A stretch of DNA of 64,000 nt from Prinia subflava (GCF_021018805.1 NC_086259.1:14103001-14167000), one strand, 5' to 3'; positions 46,801 through 59,979 are shown, numbered from the stretch's first letter. Made by a program: numbers and translations. The notes: a model not told the origin generated them from the sequence alone.

Positions 46801-49800
46801 TCAGTGGCAGAGCTATGGCAGAGGCTTGGTTTGGGTGCTCTTTCCTATTGAGTTGCTTGGTGGTGGAGCTGCAGATCATGCTGCCCCTGTGCTCACTGCT
46901 CTGCCCCTGCTGGCTGCAGCAGTGCTCCTGCTGTATTATGGCAGGGAGCCAGTGCTGGGGCATGGATGGGGCTTACTGTGCCAAGCAGAAACCTCTTGAG
47001 GTCCTCAGCTAAAGGAAAAGTGACTCTCAGCCTGCATATTGGGTGGTGGGCTCAAAGATGTTGTCTCTGGTTGTGAACCAGATCTCTGTTATTGAATGAT
47101 CTCCTCTAATTCAGAGTTCAGCTGTGGTGAAGGCAAGAAAATTACCCAAGAGGTGCTGGGAAAGGAGAAAGGAAGAACATCAGGAGGCCACAACCTCAAT
47201 TCTCTAGCTGTCCGCATGTCAGGGACACTGGGACCTGTCCCAGAAGGATAGAGCAGGACCAGGACAGGTTCAGAAGAAAACGACAAGGGCATAGAGACAT
47301 GGAAACCTGCTGATGAAGCACTGCCTGTTCCTGGGCTCCTCTCCAGGTCTACGCCACGGGAGAAGCACCCTGGGCTAGGCAGACCTTGTTCTCTATCCAT
47401 TGGGGTTCCAAAGGAGGGAAGCAGCTGAGTGACCCAGGGCTGGCACATGACCATAGCATAACTTTCCTTCTGGAGGGGTAGCTTGGCACAAGCAATGGGA
47501 ACCTTTAGTCCAGCTAAAGGTCTTTAGGGATTGGGTTTTGGGGTTGGCAGCAGGGCTGGGCTTGCAGCCAAGTGATGGCTCAGAGCCTACCCTGATGTCC
47601 CTTGTACCTGCTGGGTGCACAAGGACAGAAGTGGCTCTTGAAGTGCCTGGAGGAACCCATTCCCCAGGAGATTTCTTCATCTGATGGTCAAGTCATGTGA
47701 CAGAGCTGGGCTAGATGTCACAGGTGATGGCAGGACTCGGTGATGGGGGACAAAATCATTGTGACCCTCAATAGCCTTTCCCCAAGCAATGCCCTTTCAG
47801 AGGGGCAGCAAAATTACAGCACCTTGTGCTAGCAAGGAGAAACCCCCAGGGATGGGGGGCTGCCTGCCTGGAAGCTGGGCTGATTTGGGATGACACAGGG
47901 CATCCTGATGTGGGGGACAAGGGTGCCTGGAGGGACGAATACCCTGTTCTGCCGGTGTGGCATCCTCCTGGCCTGTGCATGAGCACAGGCTCACTGCCAC
48001 ATTACTGATGGATGAATACCAGGGCATCCTCTGCTTGCTTTAGAAAATACACCCTGTTCCACAGCAGCTTAAGATTTGGCCCAAACCTTGCATGGAATAA
48101 AATGATTATTCCAAGCCTCTCTAAATCTGCAGCTCCCGAGTGCCTGTGGTTTTGCATGCAGGTAGGTTAGCTGTTGCTGAGAGAGGCTGTGCTTGGGCAT
48201 GGCTTGTGCTGCAGTGGTTTGCATGCTGCTCTGGCTGCTTGCTCAGATGGATGCAAACAAGGTCACCCTGTCACCAGGGCTGAGCATCCTCGTCTCGGAG
48301 TGGGGTAACATGTCCTGGTGTACCACGATTTCTTCACTTGAACAGCAGCCAGCAATGCTTGTGACTCTGTGAACGTGCTTGCTGCCTCCTTTAAACCTTT
48401 AAGTGCAGATACCAGAAGCCAAGAAAAGTAAAATGCCTGGCTGCTTGGCTTATTATACAGGGGCTGAGAGGGAAATCCTAAAGAGTCAGGGACCTGAAAT
48501 CCTGACCTGGGAGGTAGCTGGAAGGTTTTCTGTGCACAAATGTGCCCAGGAGACAGCCTTTCCATAGGCACTCCCTTGTTCTCCTCCCATCCATCATGCA
48601 TCACCCAAGCCTTCTGTGAAGCCTGTGGATTTGGGATACTCTGTCCATGTGCCTGTTTGGCTAACGATCTCATTCTTCTTTTTCTTCTAGTTTTCCACCT
48701 GTCAAGGAAGGTGACATCTGTCGTCCCAGAGAGCTGCCTTCTCATCCTGCTGGGGCTGGGCCTGGGAGGCATCGTATTGGCCGTGGCAAAGAAAGCCGAG
48801 TACCAGCTGGAGCCCAACATGTTCTTCCTCTTCCTTCTGCCCCCCATCGTCCTAGACTCAGGGTACTTCATGCCCAGCCGGCTGTTCTTCGACAACATTG
48901 GTGCCATCCTCACCTACGCAGTGGTGGGCACGCTCTGGAACTCCTTTGCCACCGGCACCGCGCTCTGGGGACTGCACCGGGCCGGGCTCATGGGTGCGTG
49001 TGCAGGGCTGCCCACCTTGGGCCACATCCCCAAAAAATGGGTTGGAGGTGCAAAGCACCCCCAATTTCATAGCCCACGGCCTCTCCCTGCTGTGGATTCC
49101 TAGGAATTACAGCACGAGCAGGGTTTTGACATCCTGGGAATGGTGCTCTGGCAGGACGGTCAAGCGTGCGGGACAGACGGGCCCTGCCTGGCACTGGGCT
49201 GACTCATGTCTTTGCTATTTTTGTCTGCTGACCTTGGCTAGCCTTGCTGGCTCCCTGCCGTGTTCCCTGTCCTTGGCTGGAGCCACTGGCCCTGGCTGGC
49301 CTGGGCTGTGTTTTGAGTTCTCCTGAGCCCTCAGGAGCCACTTGATGCCTGAGGGGTTGCTGAGCCACTTTTGGTGGTAGCTGCTGGAGGAGCAGTAAAG
49401 CACCTGGGTGCCAACAGGGACATCCCTCCTGCTCCACTCATGTTGCAGCAAGGATGCTCTGAGTCCTACTTTTCCAGGGGCATCCCAGAGGTGTGGGAAC
49501 ACTTCTGGGCTCATTGCACTGCACTCCCTGTTGAGATGCTGCAGCCAAGTCACTGGGATCAGATGAGAGACAGGCTTGTTTCTGCCTGGTGAGAGGGGCT
49601 CTGGGGTGGCTGGTTTGCCTGACCTTGGTCCTTCTGTCCTAACAGATCCAGGTGTTGAGGCTGGGCTGATGGATTTCTTGCTCTTTGGCAGCCTGATTTC
49701 AGCTGTGGACCCTGTGGCAGTCTTGGCTGTCTTTGAAGAGGTCCATGTCAATGAGACCCTCTTCATCATTGTGTTTGGCGAGTCTCTCCTGAATGATGCT

Positions 49801-52800
49801 GTCACCGTGGTGAGTTGCAGCTTGGGGGACTCTAATGTTGAGCCCAATGTGGTCCAAGGTGCTGGAATTCCTCAGGATGGGCAGAGGATGCATGTGACAT
49901 CCCTGAGCTGGGGCAGACCCGTGCTATGCTCTTTTGGCCTTTCCTCTCTCCTGGCCCTGAGAAGGAGAGGGCCTGCTAAAATGAGCTGTTACCTGACAGG
50001 TTTGGGGTGGAAAATGTCTCTTCCGCAGGACCCTTCCTGCCCCTCTCAAGGCAAGGCAATGCCCTGCGTTTCTTAAGGGATTTGCCTTGCCTGCAGGTGC
50101 TGTACAAGGTCTTCAACTCTTTTGTGGAGCTGGGCCCAGCACACATCCACGCCACAGACTACGTGAAGGGGGTAGGTGAGTAATTGCCACACCAGCCCCT
50201 CCACCTCTTCCTCTGCTGTCAAAGTGGAGTGGGGGAAACACAGGAGCCCCTGTCCTGTGGGGTGGGCACTGAGCACCACAGCTCTGTCATCTCCATGCGT
50301 CACATGCTGGCCACACATAGAACAGCAGAATTGTTTGGGCTGGAAGGGACCTTGAAGACCATCTTGTTCCAACCCCCCCTTCCATGAGCAGGGACACCTT
50401 CCACTAGAGAAGGTTGCTCAGAGCCCACCCAACCTGACCTTGAACATGTCCAGGGATGGGACAGCCAGTCTGTGCCATGGCTTCACCACTCTCACAGGGA
50501 AGAATTTCTTCCTAATCCAATCTAATCTTGCCCTCTGTCAATTTGAAGCCATTTCCTCCCTGTCCATGTGAAAAGTCCCTCTCCAGCTCTTTTGGAGTAC
50601 CCTTTAGGTACTGGAAGAGCTTCTGAGGTCTCGCCAGAGTGTTCTCCAGGCTGAACAGCCCCAACTCTGTCAGCCTGGCCCAACAGCAGAGGTGCTCCAG
50701 GGGATGCTTTGGAGGGGACCTGGGTGGGAACCTGACACTTGGCCAGCCCAGCAAGTCATGGCTGTGGGGCACAGGAGCTGGGCACACTTACTTATGATTC
50801 AAATGAGACTTCTCCTCCCACAGCCTCCTTCTTCCTGGTGAGTCTGGGGGGCACAGCCGTGGGGCTGCTCTTCGCCTTCCTGCTAGCCCTGATCACGCGG
50901 TTCACCAAGCGCGTGCGCATCATCGAGCCGCTCTTCGTCTTCCTCCTGGCCTACGTCGCCTACCTGGCTGCCGAGATGGTCTCACTCTCCGCCATCCTGG
51001 CGTGAGTACCGGGGCGTCCCCCAGGGCAAACCGGGAAATCGGGGTTGCAGTGCTGAGCAGCAAGAGGCAGTGAGTAGACCCACTGCTCATCCCGCTGTAG
51101 GGCCATGCCAGCTCCTTCTGCCCCTCTGCAGAGTCACCTTCTGTGGGATCTGCTGCAAGAAGTACGTGGAAGCCAACATCTCCCAGAAATCCCGCACCAC
51201 AGTCAAGTACACCATGAAGACACTGGCCAGCAGCTCAGAGACCATCATCTTCATGTTTCTGGGCATCTCAGCTGTGGACACCTCCAAGTGGACTTGGGAC
51301 ACAGCACTGGTGCTGGGCACCTTGTTCTTTATCCTGCTCTTCAGAGCCGTGGGTCAGTCTGTCCTGCTGTGCATGTGGCCAGTAGCACACAGCCCTTTTC
51401 ATACCAAAAAGGGATATTGCCCAGGAAAGGTTGGGGCACAAGGCTAGCCATGGATCCTGGCTGGGATTTTGTGCTGTCTCCTGGAACAGGCAGGGTTCTC
51501 ACGGCATTCCAGGCTCTCCTTCTCCTTCTTCCCCAGGTGTTGTTCTCCAGACATACGTGCTCAACCGCTTCCGCCTCATCCCCCTGGACAGGATTGACCA
51601 GGTGGTCATGTCCTATGGTGGCCTCCGTGGGGCCGTGGCCTTCGCCCTGGTCATCCTGCTGGACAGGGAAAAGGTGAAAGCCAAGGATTACTTTGTGGCA
51701 ACAACCATCGTGGTGGTTTTCTTCACTGTCATTGTGCAGGTGAGGATGGGCACTGCGCCCTCCTCCAGTGCTGCTTTCTTGCCCCAGAACTGGCCTGGGG
51801 ACATGTGCTTTGGGAAAGTATCTTTTTTCAAGTTACCTTTGATCCTTGGTGCTTTTTGGCACCTCATCCATCAGCAGGATTGCTGTGGGGACTGTTGTGG
51901 TGGTGGGGCCATGGCACACATTCTTTTCCCACTGGTATTGTGTTCTGGGGCTGGCTCCAGGCACGTGCCTCTCCAGGCTGCTCTCTTTACAGAGCTGCTG
52001 ATGGGCCCTGGCTCTGGCATTCAGCACCCTGGGAAGGGAAGGCACAGGGAGGATGAATATGGGTCTAGGGGAAGGATGACTGGGGGTGTACAGCATGGCA
52101 CAGGGGTCGGGCTGGTAGGGGCTTGAGTGGCTGGCACAGCCACTGTCCCCAGTCACTTCGTGCTGCTTCTGCTACCCATGCCCCAGCCATGCCCCCTCTC
52201 GCCCTCCCAGTCTTTCCCTTGCCTTCTCCTGCCATTCTAGGGCCTCACCATCAAACCCCTGGTGACGTGGCTGAAGGTGAAGCGCAGTGACCACCACAAA
52301 CCCACGCTGAACGAGGAGCTGCATGAGCACGTAGGTGATAGTGCCAGAGGCTGCCTGGCTCCCCTCACATGTGGGGTTGGGTGAGGGCCATGTATGACCT
52401 TGGCATCCCCAGGGCACCCACAGCCTTGCCACCACTCACCCTCTTCCCCTCACCCAAGGCCTTTGACCACATCCTGGCAGCGGTGGAGGACATCGTGGGG
52501 CACCATGGCTACCACTACTGGCGGGACAAGTGAGTGTCTTAGACAGGATCCTCTGCTGACTGTTGGTGAATGGGAGACACATGCCAGCCACAGGGACATC
52601 TTGGGGTTCTCACTGGAGGACACTCCTGCTGTGGGCAGGACAGCAGGACCAAGAAGCCTGTATATCTGTTCATCAGTCTGGATAGATACCATCTGGCTGT
52701 TGTTGTGCAGCACACCAAGATCACAAAAGTGTCCCAGAGAGAGGTCAGGCAGGTGTGGTTGGGGATGCTGTGGAGCTGGCATTGCTCGCCAAGGTCAGAA

Positions 52801-55800
52801 CTTGGGGTGTCTATGTTGATGACAATGGCCCTCCGTCTCCTCATGGATGGAACTGCACTGGGCACCGAGGAGGGAACAGCCCTGTTCCTGCCTAGGCAGT
52901 GTTTATCTGCAGCACAGGGACAGGAAAAGGATGCAAAAAGCCTGTTTCCTGCAAGGGAAGTGCTCCAGCAGGGTGGCCCCAGTCCTACTCGCACTGCCTC
53001 TCACAGACCCGATGGTGTCTGGCTTCCCTGTGGGCAGGCTGAAGAGTCACCATGTCCCCTCCCCTCCTGCTCTCCCAGGCAGTGTGTCCCTGTGCACAGC
53101 CAGGTCCTGTGTGCCCAGCCTCCCTTCACCATACTTGGGACACTCAGCCTTTTGTGGGAAGATACCCCTGGCCTGGTACCCCATGGGAGCTAAACTGCCC
53201 GTGTCTTCATCTCATGGCAGGTGGGAGCAGTTTGACAAGAAATACCTGAGCCAGCTGCTGATGCGGAAATCTGCCTACAGGCTGCGGGATGAGATCTGGG
53301 ATGTTTACTACAAGCTGAACATCCGTGATGCTATCAGCTTTGCCGATCAGGTACAGGCAGTGTCCAGCTGGCAGGGTGGCCCTGGCAGGAGAGGTTCCCC
53401 TCATGTACGGCCACATGTGCACCCTCTGGCCAGGCAGTGGGGACCTGCCCATCCCAGCTGGGTCCTTGCTGTCCTGACTTGTCCTCCCACCTCCCAGGGT
53501 GGCCACGTGCTCTCAGCTGCCAAGCTGGCGCTGCCCTCCATGCCCAGCCGCACGTCCATGTCAGAGTCGTCAGTCACAAACCTCCTGTGAGTACAACCAT
53601 CCCTCCCAGCTCCCCAGACCTCCTTGGGCCTCACAGCTGCCTCTTCCCTGGGGGCGGGGTGCACCGGGGCTGGCCGGGGGCTGGCACAAGGTGGGCACAG
53701 AGCCCAGCCCGTCCATCTCCGTGTCCCCGCAGGAGGGAGAGCGGGAGCGGTGCATGCCTGGACCTGCAGGTGATCGACACGGTGCGGAGCCGCCGGGACA
53801 AGGAGGACGCCGCCATGCACCACGTGCTGCGGGGGAGCCTCTACAAGCCCCGCCGGCGGGTGAGCACTCCCGGGCCACGGCGTGCGGCTGACCCCGAGGG
53901 GAGCAGCACCCGCAGCAGGAGCAGGGATGGACGATGCTCTGCGGGGCCAGCTGCTCACCCTGTGTCTCTTTGCCTCTCCCTCGGCCAGTACAAGGCCAGC
54001 TACAGCCGTCACTTCATCTCTCCAGATAAACAAGAGCGCCAAGATAAAGAAATCTTCCGGCAGAACATGAAGAGGCGTCTGGAGACCTTCAAGTCCACAA
54101 AGCACAATGTCTGCTCCTCCAAGAGCAAGGCCAGGCTGAAGGAGAAAGGCAGGAAAAAGGCAAGTCCTTCCCAAGCTCCTGTTCTTTTCCTAGCTCTGAG
54201 ATTTGGCCACTCCAGGATGAAGTAAGAGAGGTCCTTTTGGGATGTAGGTGCTGCAGGGCATCAGCAGCTCCAGAGCCAGAAGGGAAAGCAGCTCATCTCT
54301 TCTCAGTCCTGTTGATGCTGCATGTGAGCATGCAGTTGTTGTGTGTCCATGTGTTCCCAGCATGCCATCAGTGCTGTGGGGTGGTTCTTCACTGAGCAAA
54401 GCCCTGGAGGAGCCCCAGGTTCATTTTGCAAGAGCACTCAGCATAAAGCAGCCTCAATGTTGGTGCAGATCCAGGCTCAAATTGAACCTTAGGTATCTTC
54501 TTTCGTTTGGAGGTTTTTGAAGCCATTGCAGCTGAGCAGTTTACTGTGGGGCCATGAAGATGCAAAGCCTAAGGACTAGAAACCATCTGCCATGTAGTCA
54601 GGGTTGGAATCTGCATGCCTAATGTTGGCTGGCTCACAGGACCACCTATTGGGTTTAGGGCTTTGCACACAGGGCAGGTCCCAGCCAGTTCTTCTTTCAC
54701 AGAAGAACACCTCTCTGACCAAAGAGGCACCCAACGGGAAGACGCACAGAAATGTCCCCTGGCAGGATGCAGGTAAGGCCAGTGGCAGGTGAGGATAGCA
54801 GGTCCTGGCAAGAGGACCTGGTGGTGTGGGATAGGAGCTCTTACTGTGCCTGCCCACTGCCAGCTCAGTGGGATGACAGCACCCAGGGCTGTGCTAGCAC
54901 CAAACCAACCCCCTCCATCTGCCTGCAGCTCCTGTCCTGGTGATGGTCAGCTCGGAGGAGGAGGAGAGTGATAGCTCGGAGACAGAGAAAGAGGATGACG
55001 AGGGCATTGTGTTCGTTGCTCGAGCCACTGATGAGGTCCTGCAGGGAAAGACAACTCCTGGTAGGCACCAATGCTCCATGCTGGGGCAGCTGCCATTGGG
55101 TAGCTTGTCCTTCCTCTGCCTGTGGAGCAAAGCTGCCTTGGCCTGGGAAAAACCAAAGCCAACAGAGCATGAATGGGAGAATCACTGTCCTCTGGAGGCA
55201 TGGCAGAGCCTCCCTGTATCCCGCATCCTTGGGCCAGCACATGGTGTGATTCTTGGGGTTGTCCTGCATAGGGCAAGGAGTTGGACTCCTTAATCTTTGT
55301 GGATCCCTTCCAACTCAGGATATTCTAGGATTCTATGGCCATTTGGTAGTGGTTGGTTCTGCAATGTTTGAAGGGTCCAAGGACAGACTGAGAGCTGTGC
55401 AAGCTCCCTCACTGTCCCTCCATCTGCATCTCCAGGCAGCCTGGATGTCTGCCCCAGCCCCTGCATCATCCCTCCGTCGCCAACCTTGGCAGAGAAGGAG
55501 CTGCCATGGAAAGGAGACCAGGCTGATCTGGCTGTTTATGTCTCCTCGGAGACCACCAAAATTGTGCCAGTGGATATGCAGAAGGCGTGGAACCAAAGCA
55601 TCTCCTCCCTGGAGAGCATCGCTTCCCCCCCAGGCATTGAGAGTGGACCTCAGCACAGGAGATTTGCCTGCCCTGTGCTGGAGGAGCAACCCCAGTCTGC
55701 AAGCCAGGCGATGCCAGAGCAGCGCTCCTGCTTCCAGTTCCCCAGCCACGTCTCCAAGAGCGGCCGCTCACAGAGTGACAGCAGCCCGGACGGTCCCGAG

Positions 55801-55902
55801 CAGCAGGAGCTGCAGCCTTTGATGGCCACAGAGGAGCAGGGCAGGATGCCACCCACGGCAGAGACCAGGTGGCTGATGTTCAACAGAGCAAGCCACCTCT
55901 GA
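43614..55902 (+). CDS. SLC9A5: Sodium/hydrogen exchanger 5 (NHE5), 16 coding exons, 875 aa
   Basis: Exons: 43614-43746, 48691-48993, 49646-49809, 50097-50175, 50824-51001, 51132-51352, 51537-51739, 52241-52330, 52459-52529, 53221-53350, 53498-53586, 53733-53859, 53989-54159, 54703-54772, 54929-55060, 55436-55902. Phases close to a TGA at 55900. Introns are GT-AG except intron 13 (GC-AG). NHE5 exchanges Na+ for H+ in neuronal plasma membrane and recycling endosomes. The membrane domain covers about residues 25-430 and includes the [12 protein letters not shown] ion-site motif (Asp196) and [13 protein letters not shown]. The cytosolic tail has [30 protein letters not shown] and an acidic Ser/Glu cluster ([19 protein letters not shown]), which in mammals is a CK2/beta-arrestin site. 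The tail ends QQELQPLM...FNRASHL, as NHE5 does; NHE3 differs there. Human NHE5 is 896 aa; the shorter N-terminus accounts for most of the difference. Confidence 0.96.
43747..48690 (+). other. SLC9A5: SLC9A5 intron 1, 4.9 kb
   Basis: The donor is ATCG|GTGAGTG and the acceptor is TTTCTTCTAG. The intron contains one CR1 tail (46169-46312) and otherwise nothing I can assign. The open frames inside have no family resemblance. Confidence 0.85.
46169..46312 (-). mobile_element. CR1-type LINE 3'-end fragment
   Basis: The plus strand reads CATAGAACTATAGAATGG, GAGTTGGAAGAGAC, CCATGGGCAGAGACACCTTC and CTCAAAGCCCCATCCAGCCT, the reverse complement of a CR1 tail. It lies in SLC9A5 intron 1, antisense to the gene. 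Confidence 0.92.
50315..50705 (-). mobile_element. CR1-type LINE 3'-end fragment, longest in the window
   Basis: About 390 bp are recognisable: ACATAGAACAGCAGAATTG at the element's 3' end, then TGGAAGGGACCTTGAAGACC, GGGAAGAATTTCTTCCTAATC, CATTTCCTCCCTGTCC and TCCAGGCTGAACAGCCCCAA. It lies in SLC9A5 intron 4 and ends about 120 nt before exon 5. Confidence 0.94.
54160..54702 (+). other. SLC9A5: SLC9A5 intron 13, GC-AG type
   Basis: Exon 13 ends ...AGG AAA AAG and the intron begins GCAAGT, the consensus form of the rare U2-type GC donor. The acceptor is TTTCTTTCACAG. The junction is phase 0 and joins GRKK to [13 protein letters not shown], as expected from the mammalian order GRRKK...TNGK. No GT donor nearby gives a closed frame. 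Confidence 0.8.
55245..55340 (+). mobile_element. CR1-type LINE 3'-terminal fragment
   Basis: GAGTTGGACTCCTTAATC, GTGGATCCCTTCCAACTCAGG and the end ATTCTAGGATTCTATGG match the last 100 bp of a CR1. It lies in SLC9A5 intron 15, about 100 nt before the last exon. Confidence 0.88.
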
Positions 55903-57485
55903 GGCACCCTGTGGATTGGGAAGGGGCTGAGAGCTGCAGACAGGCTGTCTTGCACTGCAAAGCTTGTGTGTGTCTCTGTAAACTCCAGGAGTGGCAGGAG
56001 AACCCAGTACTCCTCCTGGAGCTATACTCCAGGGTGTGCTTTGCCCATGCACCTACTGGTGCACATCTGGTCAATAATTGGTCTTTGTGCTGTGACAGCA
56101 GGTACCAGCCCCTGTCCACCCAGGGAGGCACAGATCCCAAACCTCATTCTTCCTTTCTGGTCTCTACACATCTCTGCAGCTGGGAGGTTGGAGATATTTC
56201 TCCCAGGGCTGGGATCCCAAACAGACTTGATCCTGTCATGGCTGTGCTGCCCTGAGGTGGTGGCTGCTGGTAAATGGGCTGTGGCTGCTCACAGGTGTAA
56301 AAGTATGAGCTGATCTCCAGCCTGGCTGTGAGTAGGAGACCTCTGGGAAGTGGACTGAGAGCAGTGCTGGTGCACAAGAGCCCACCCACACCCAGTGACT
56401 GAGCCATTGACTTCAAGGTGGCCACAGTGCTGGTTCCTCACAGCATGCTTGGAGCTCAGCCAGAGGCTCAGAGATAGGCTCCTTGCCACGACAGCCCTGT
56501 GTCCCCCAGGTTATGGAGGCACCACAGAGGCAAGGCCATGACTTTCTCAGGACTGGGAGCAGTGCTCCTGGGGTTTGGCTCCACCAGGAGCTGGACTACT
56601 GAACCTGTACGCACAGGGACTCCTCTAACAGCCAACCTGCTGTGCCGACCTCACGCCTGTTGCCTGGATGTGTTCCCAACAGCTGCAGTGTCCAGCTTTC
56701 TGGCTTTACTGGGAGGCAGCTGCCCTGCACAGCATCCTTGGTGTTCATTCTGTCTACGTCCCAGCCCCTCCAATTGCCTGGGGTGCATCAGCTGGGAGGA
56801 CTGGTCATGATGCAAGGAGTGGAGTGAGCAGCAGGTATGAATGTACATCAGGAACCTGCATCCCAGCCACCCCTGCACCCTCCTCAGAGGGTGGTGGGAG
56901 CTGGTGACCCACATGATGAATTATTTCTGGTGTGACCCCAAGGGCCAAGAATTGCTCCCCAAGAACTGCTCAGCACACAAAAGAGCACAATGGCTGGGCA
57001 CTGGCAGAGCAGGAGGGTTGGGGGTTGCTCCTCTTTGGGAAAAATGGTGACTTGGACTGTTAATGCTCCAAAGCAGCTAAAAGCCTGCCTTTTCCAGCTC
57101 TATGGGTGTGCTGAGACAGGAGGTGCCAAGGGGACACTTGGATGCACTGGGTGGGTGAGCCCAATGTGGAGCAGGTGAGCTGCTGGGACCCCCAGCCCTG
57201 TCAGCAGGGCTCAGCAGAGGTCCTTGAGCTCTATACCTGTTCCACCACATGAGCATGAGGTTTTTAAAAGGTTTTTATATAGTTTTGCATTTCTGGTATG
57301 ACTTATTCTAGTTTTGATTTCTGATATAGGGCCATACTAAATCTCTAGTTGGGTCAGTGTTTTCTGTAGCCATGGGCACCACAAATGACTCAAGACTTAA
57401 TATATTATTTGCAAGGATATTGTTATAATGTGAAAATAATATGCAGAGTATTTTGTAATGTTCAATAAACTGGAGTTGGAGCAGA
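55903..57485 (+). other. SLC9A5: SLC9A5 3' untranslated region
   Basis: The segment from the stop codon to just past the AATAAA at 57464 is about 1.6 kb. The last 250 bp are AT-rich and are followed by a TGTTGTGGTCTGGTCTGTCTG GU-rich stretch, typical of a cleavage site. The end is inferred. Confidence 0.75.
57464..57469 (+). terminator. SLC9A5: SLC9A5 polyadenylation signal AATAAA
   Basis: Canonical AATAAA in the context TTCAATAAACTGG, followed within 30 nt by a T/G-rich downstream element. Confidence 0.8.
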
Positions 57486-57489
57486 TGTT

Positions 57490-59670
57490 GTGGTCTGGTC
57501 TGTCTGTTGTTTGGGAACTTCTGCCCATCCTGGTTCAGTTCTCCTTTGCAAGCACCATGTCCCTGTGGCTCTCCGTTCTTCTCTACTCGCGGCCCCTACC
57601 CCCCTTTCTTGATGTGTCTAACTGGATTTCCTGGTTTCCATAAAGTTTGTGGAAAATGTGAAACTCTTTCCAAAGAGATGCTTGCCTGCAGCCATCGTTA
57701 GGCCATGCAGAGGGAGCAGCCAGCGAGAGACCAGGCCCTTCTGCCCACAGCTGTGGCTGCACAGCCACCACGTGCTGAGAGCCCTCATCTTCCCATGTCC
57801 TCCCTCCTTGCCAAAAATATATTTTAAAGGGGTCTGTTTCAGGGTCACAGGAGCCTCCTTGCATCAATGTGGGCTGGTTTTGCTCTCCCTTGATCTCCTG
57901 GTCTCTGCTTTTCCTGAAGGAAAGTAAATGTGGTTTACTTGATTTACAAGGTTGCTGTTTGGCTTGTATTGAATCCGGCATCCACCATCAACCCCTGGTC
58001 CTTTTTGGCAGGGTCAAATGTAGCTGCTAGCCTTATTAGCTTTGCATTGGCCCCCGTGTAAGCTCTTGCTCCTTGTGACATTCCCCATCTGCCTTGCATC
58101 CCACCAACAGTGCTGCTGCCTGAGCTGTGCTCTGCTTCCTGGACCTCAGTGCCAGCACTGCCTGCAGCCACAATTGCCTTGGCAGTGCACCAGGCTGTGT
58201 GGGCCAGGTTGTTTCCTGGAAGAGGTGGGTCTGTGGTCTTCAATTCCTCAGAAGAGGGAAAGCAGACATCTCAGCTTCAGGAAATGCTGAGGCTCATTGC
58301 TGGTCTCTCATCCAGATATCTAACCCTAGCAGCTAATACAGGCTTTCCATGCCCCCAGCCAGCAGCTCGGAGTCCCTACTTCCCACCCTCAACCCCAGCC
58401 TTGTTGTGAGCAGGGATGGTGGCTCCTTGCCAGTTTTTATTCTTGTACTTCACTCTCTGTATTTCACCTTAGAGTGTCATGCCTGCACAGGACTGCTCTG
58501 ATCCTTCCAGCATAGCAGAGAGTCGTCTCATTCAGCCTAAAAATACTAAAGTGCTTCAGTGGAAAAACACAAGGAGTGGGCCAAACCACGAAGGCATGTG
58601 CCCAAACTTCTCCTTCTCCAGGACAGAGTAAGGCACAACCACAGGAGCTGCTTGCCAGACTCTAACCCAGAACATATAACCCTCCAATCATAACTGTAAG
58701 CAACCCCATGCCAGAGCAGACTATCACAGACCTGTCATTTTGCACCCAGGCTTCTGTTTAGAGCCTGCCATTAATCTTGCACATTTTTTCCACAGGCATT
58801 TGCCTTCTCCAATACTCAGCTCCTCCAGTTCCTCTGTGGTACCAAAACTTGTGAAGTCAGCAGGGGATGTAAAGCAGCTCTGGCATCAGCTGTGTGGAAG
58901 AGCTGTGGGCAGCAGATTGGTGTTGGCCATCTTACAAGTGAATCTTAAAATCACCACCTCACTTTTGCACAATGCATTGGAGCATCAGGTAAATTTGAGA
59001 CTCGAAGGGGCTTGGGAAGCCCATGGTCCAACTCGAGCTCCATGCAGGGCTGGTGGCAAAGCTAGACCAGGTAGCTCAGAATCCTGTCCCACTGGATTTG
59101 GAATGTTGCTGAGGATGGAAGTGTCAACTGTCCCTGCCCCAGAAACACACCACAGCTACACCAGTCTTACACAGAATTAATCTCTCCTTATGCTCAGTAA
59201 ATATTTCCCCTGGGGCATGTTGTCCCTGTTACCTCTTGTTCTTTCAAATGCTTCCTTGGGAAGAGTTGGGCTGTGGTTTCTGTGTGCCACCTTGTTGGTA
59301 GCTCCCCTCTGCCTTATCTTCTTAAAGATGACATATATTTGTGTATATACATACATATGTATATATTATTTTCTTTTGTGAACCCCTAGATTGGAACTAG
59401 CACCCAGTTGTGTCTCACAGGTACCAAGCCCAGGAAATAATAATGTTCTTGAACCTGCCAGCTTCATATTCTCCACTGCAGCAAGGGTGCTGTTGACTCA
59501 TGAGTGTAGTTGCTGATCCTGCTCTGTTTCTGGAGCATTGCTGATACCCCCTTGGGAGGTTTTCACACTGCTCTATAAAGGCAGAAGCAGTGGGAAGTGA
59601 GTGAATAGGAGCCAGGTCCTCACCTCTCACTCACACAAAGCATGGCAGAGGCTTTGGCCATGCTTATGTT
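57490..59670. other. Intergenic region downstream of SLC9A5, no gene seen
   Basis: No family-like coding exon was recognised on either strand. A short dinucleotide-like stretch of alternating TATA/CATA lies near 59330-59365. Confidence 0.5.
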
Positions 59671-59679
59671 TTCATGGAG

Positions 59680-59868
59680 AACAGCAGCAAGGCAAATGCA
59701 GAATTCGGGAGAGGTGTTCAGTCTGACTGTATCTGGTACAAATATTTTGGAGATACATCAGTCTGTTCCTTGCTCCTGCCCCCTCATGTCCATCTGTCCA
59801 GGCATCCATTTTACCTACGATCAGACTGAACACCTCCCCTGAATCCTGCATTTGCCTTCCTGCTCCTG
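59680..59868. repeat. Imperfect inverted repeat (foldback), arms about 45-50 bp
   Basis: The left arm (about 59685-59735) contains AAGGCAAATGCAGAATTCGG and GAGGTGTTCAGTCTGA. The right arm (about 59817-59860) contains the complement, TCAGACTGAACACCTCCCC and GAATCCTGCATTTGCCTT. A few mismatches separate them. The intervening 80 bp hold a second small inverted repeat, TGTATCT (59728-59734) with AGATACA (59751-59757). Confidence 0.88.
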
Positions 59869-59979
59869 GCACCTGAAGCAGCCATCCCTGCTCCCTGCTT
59901 TCACTGGAAGCCTCCCTCCTCTGCCTGTTGGGGAAGGGAACAATTCGTTTTCCCTCTGGCATTACCTCCGGAGGGGGCT

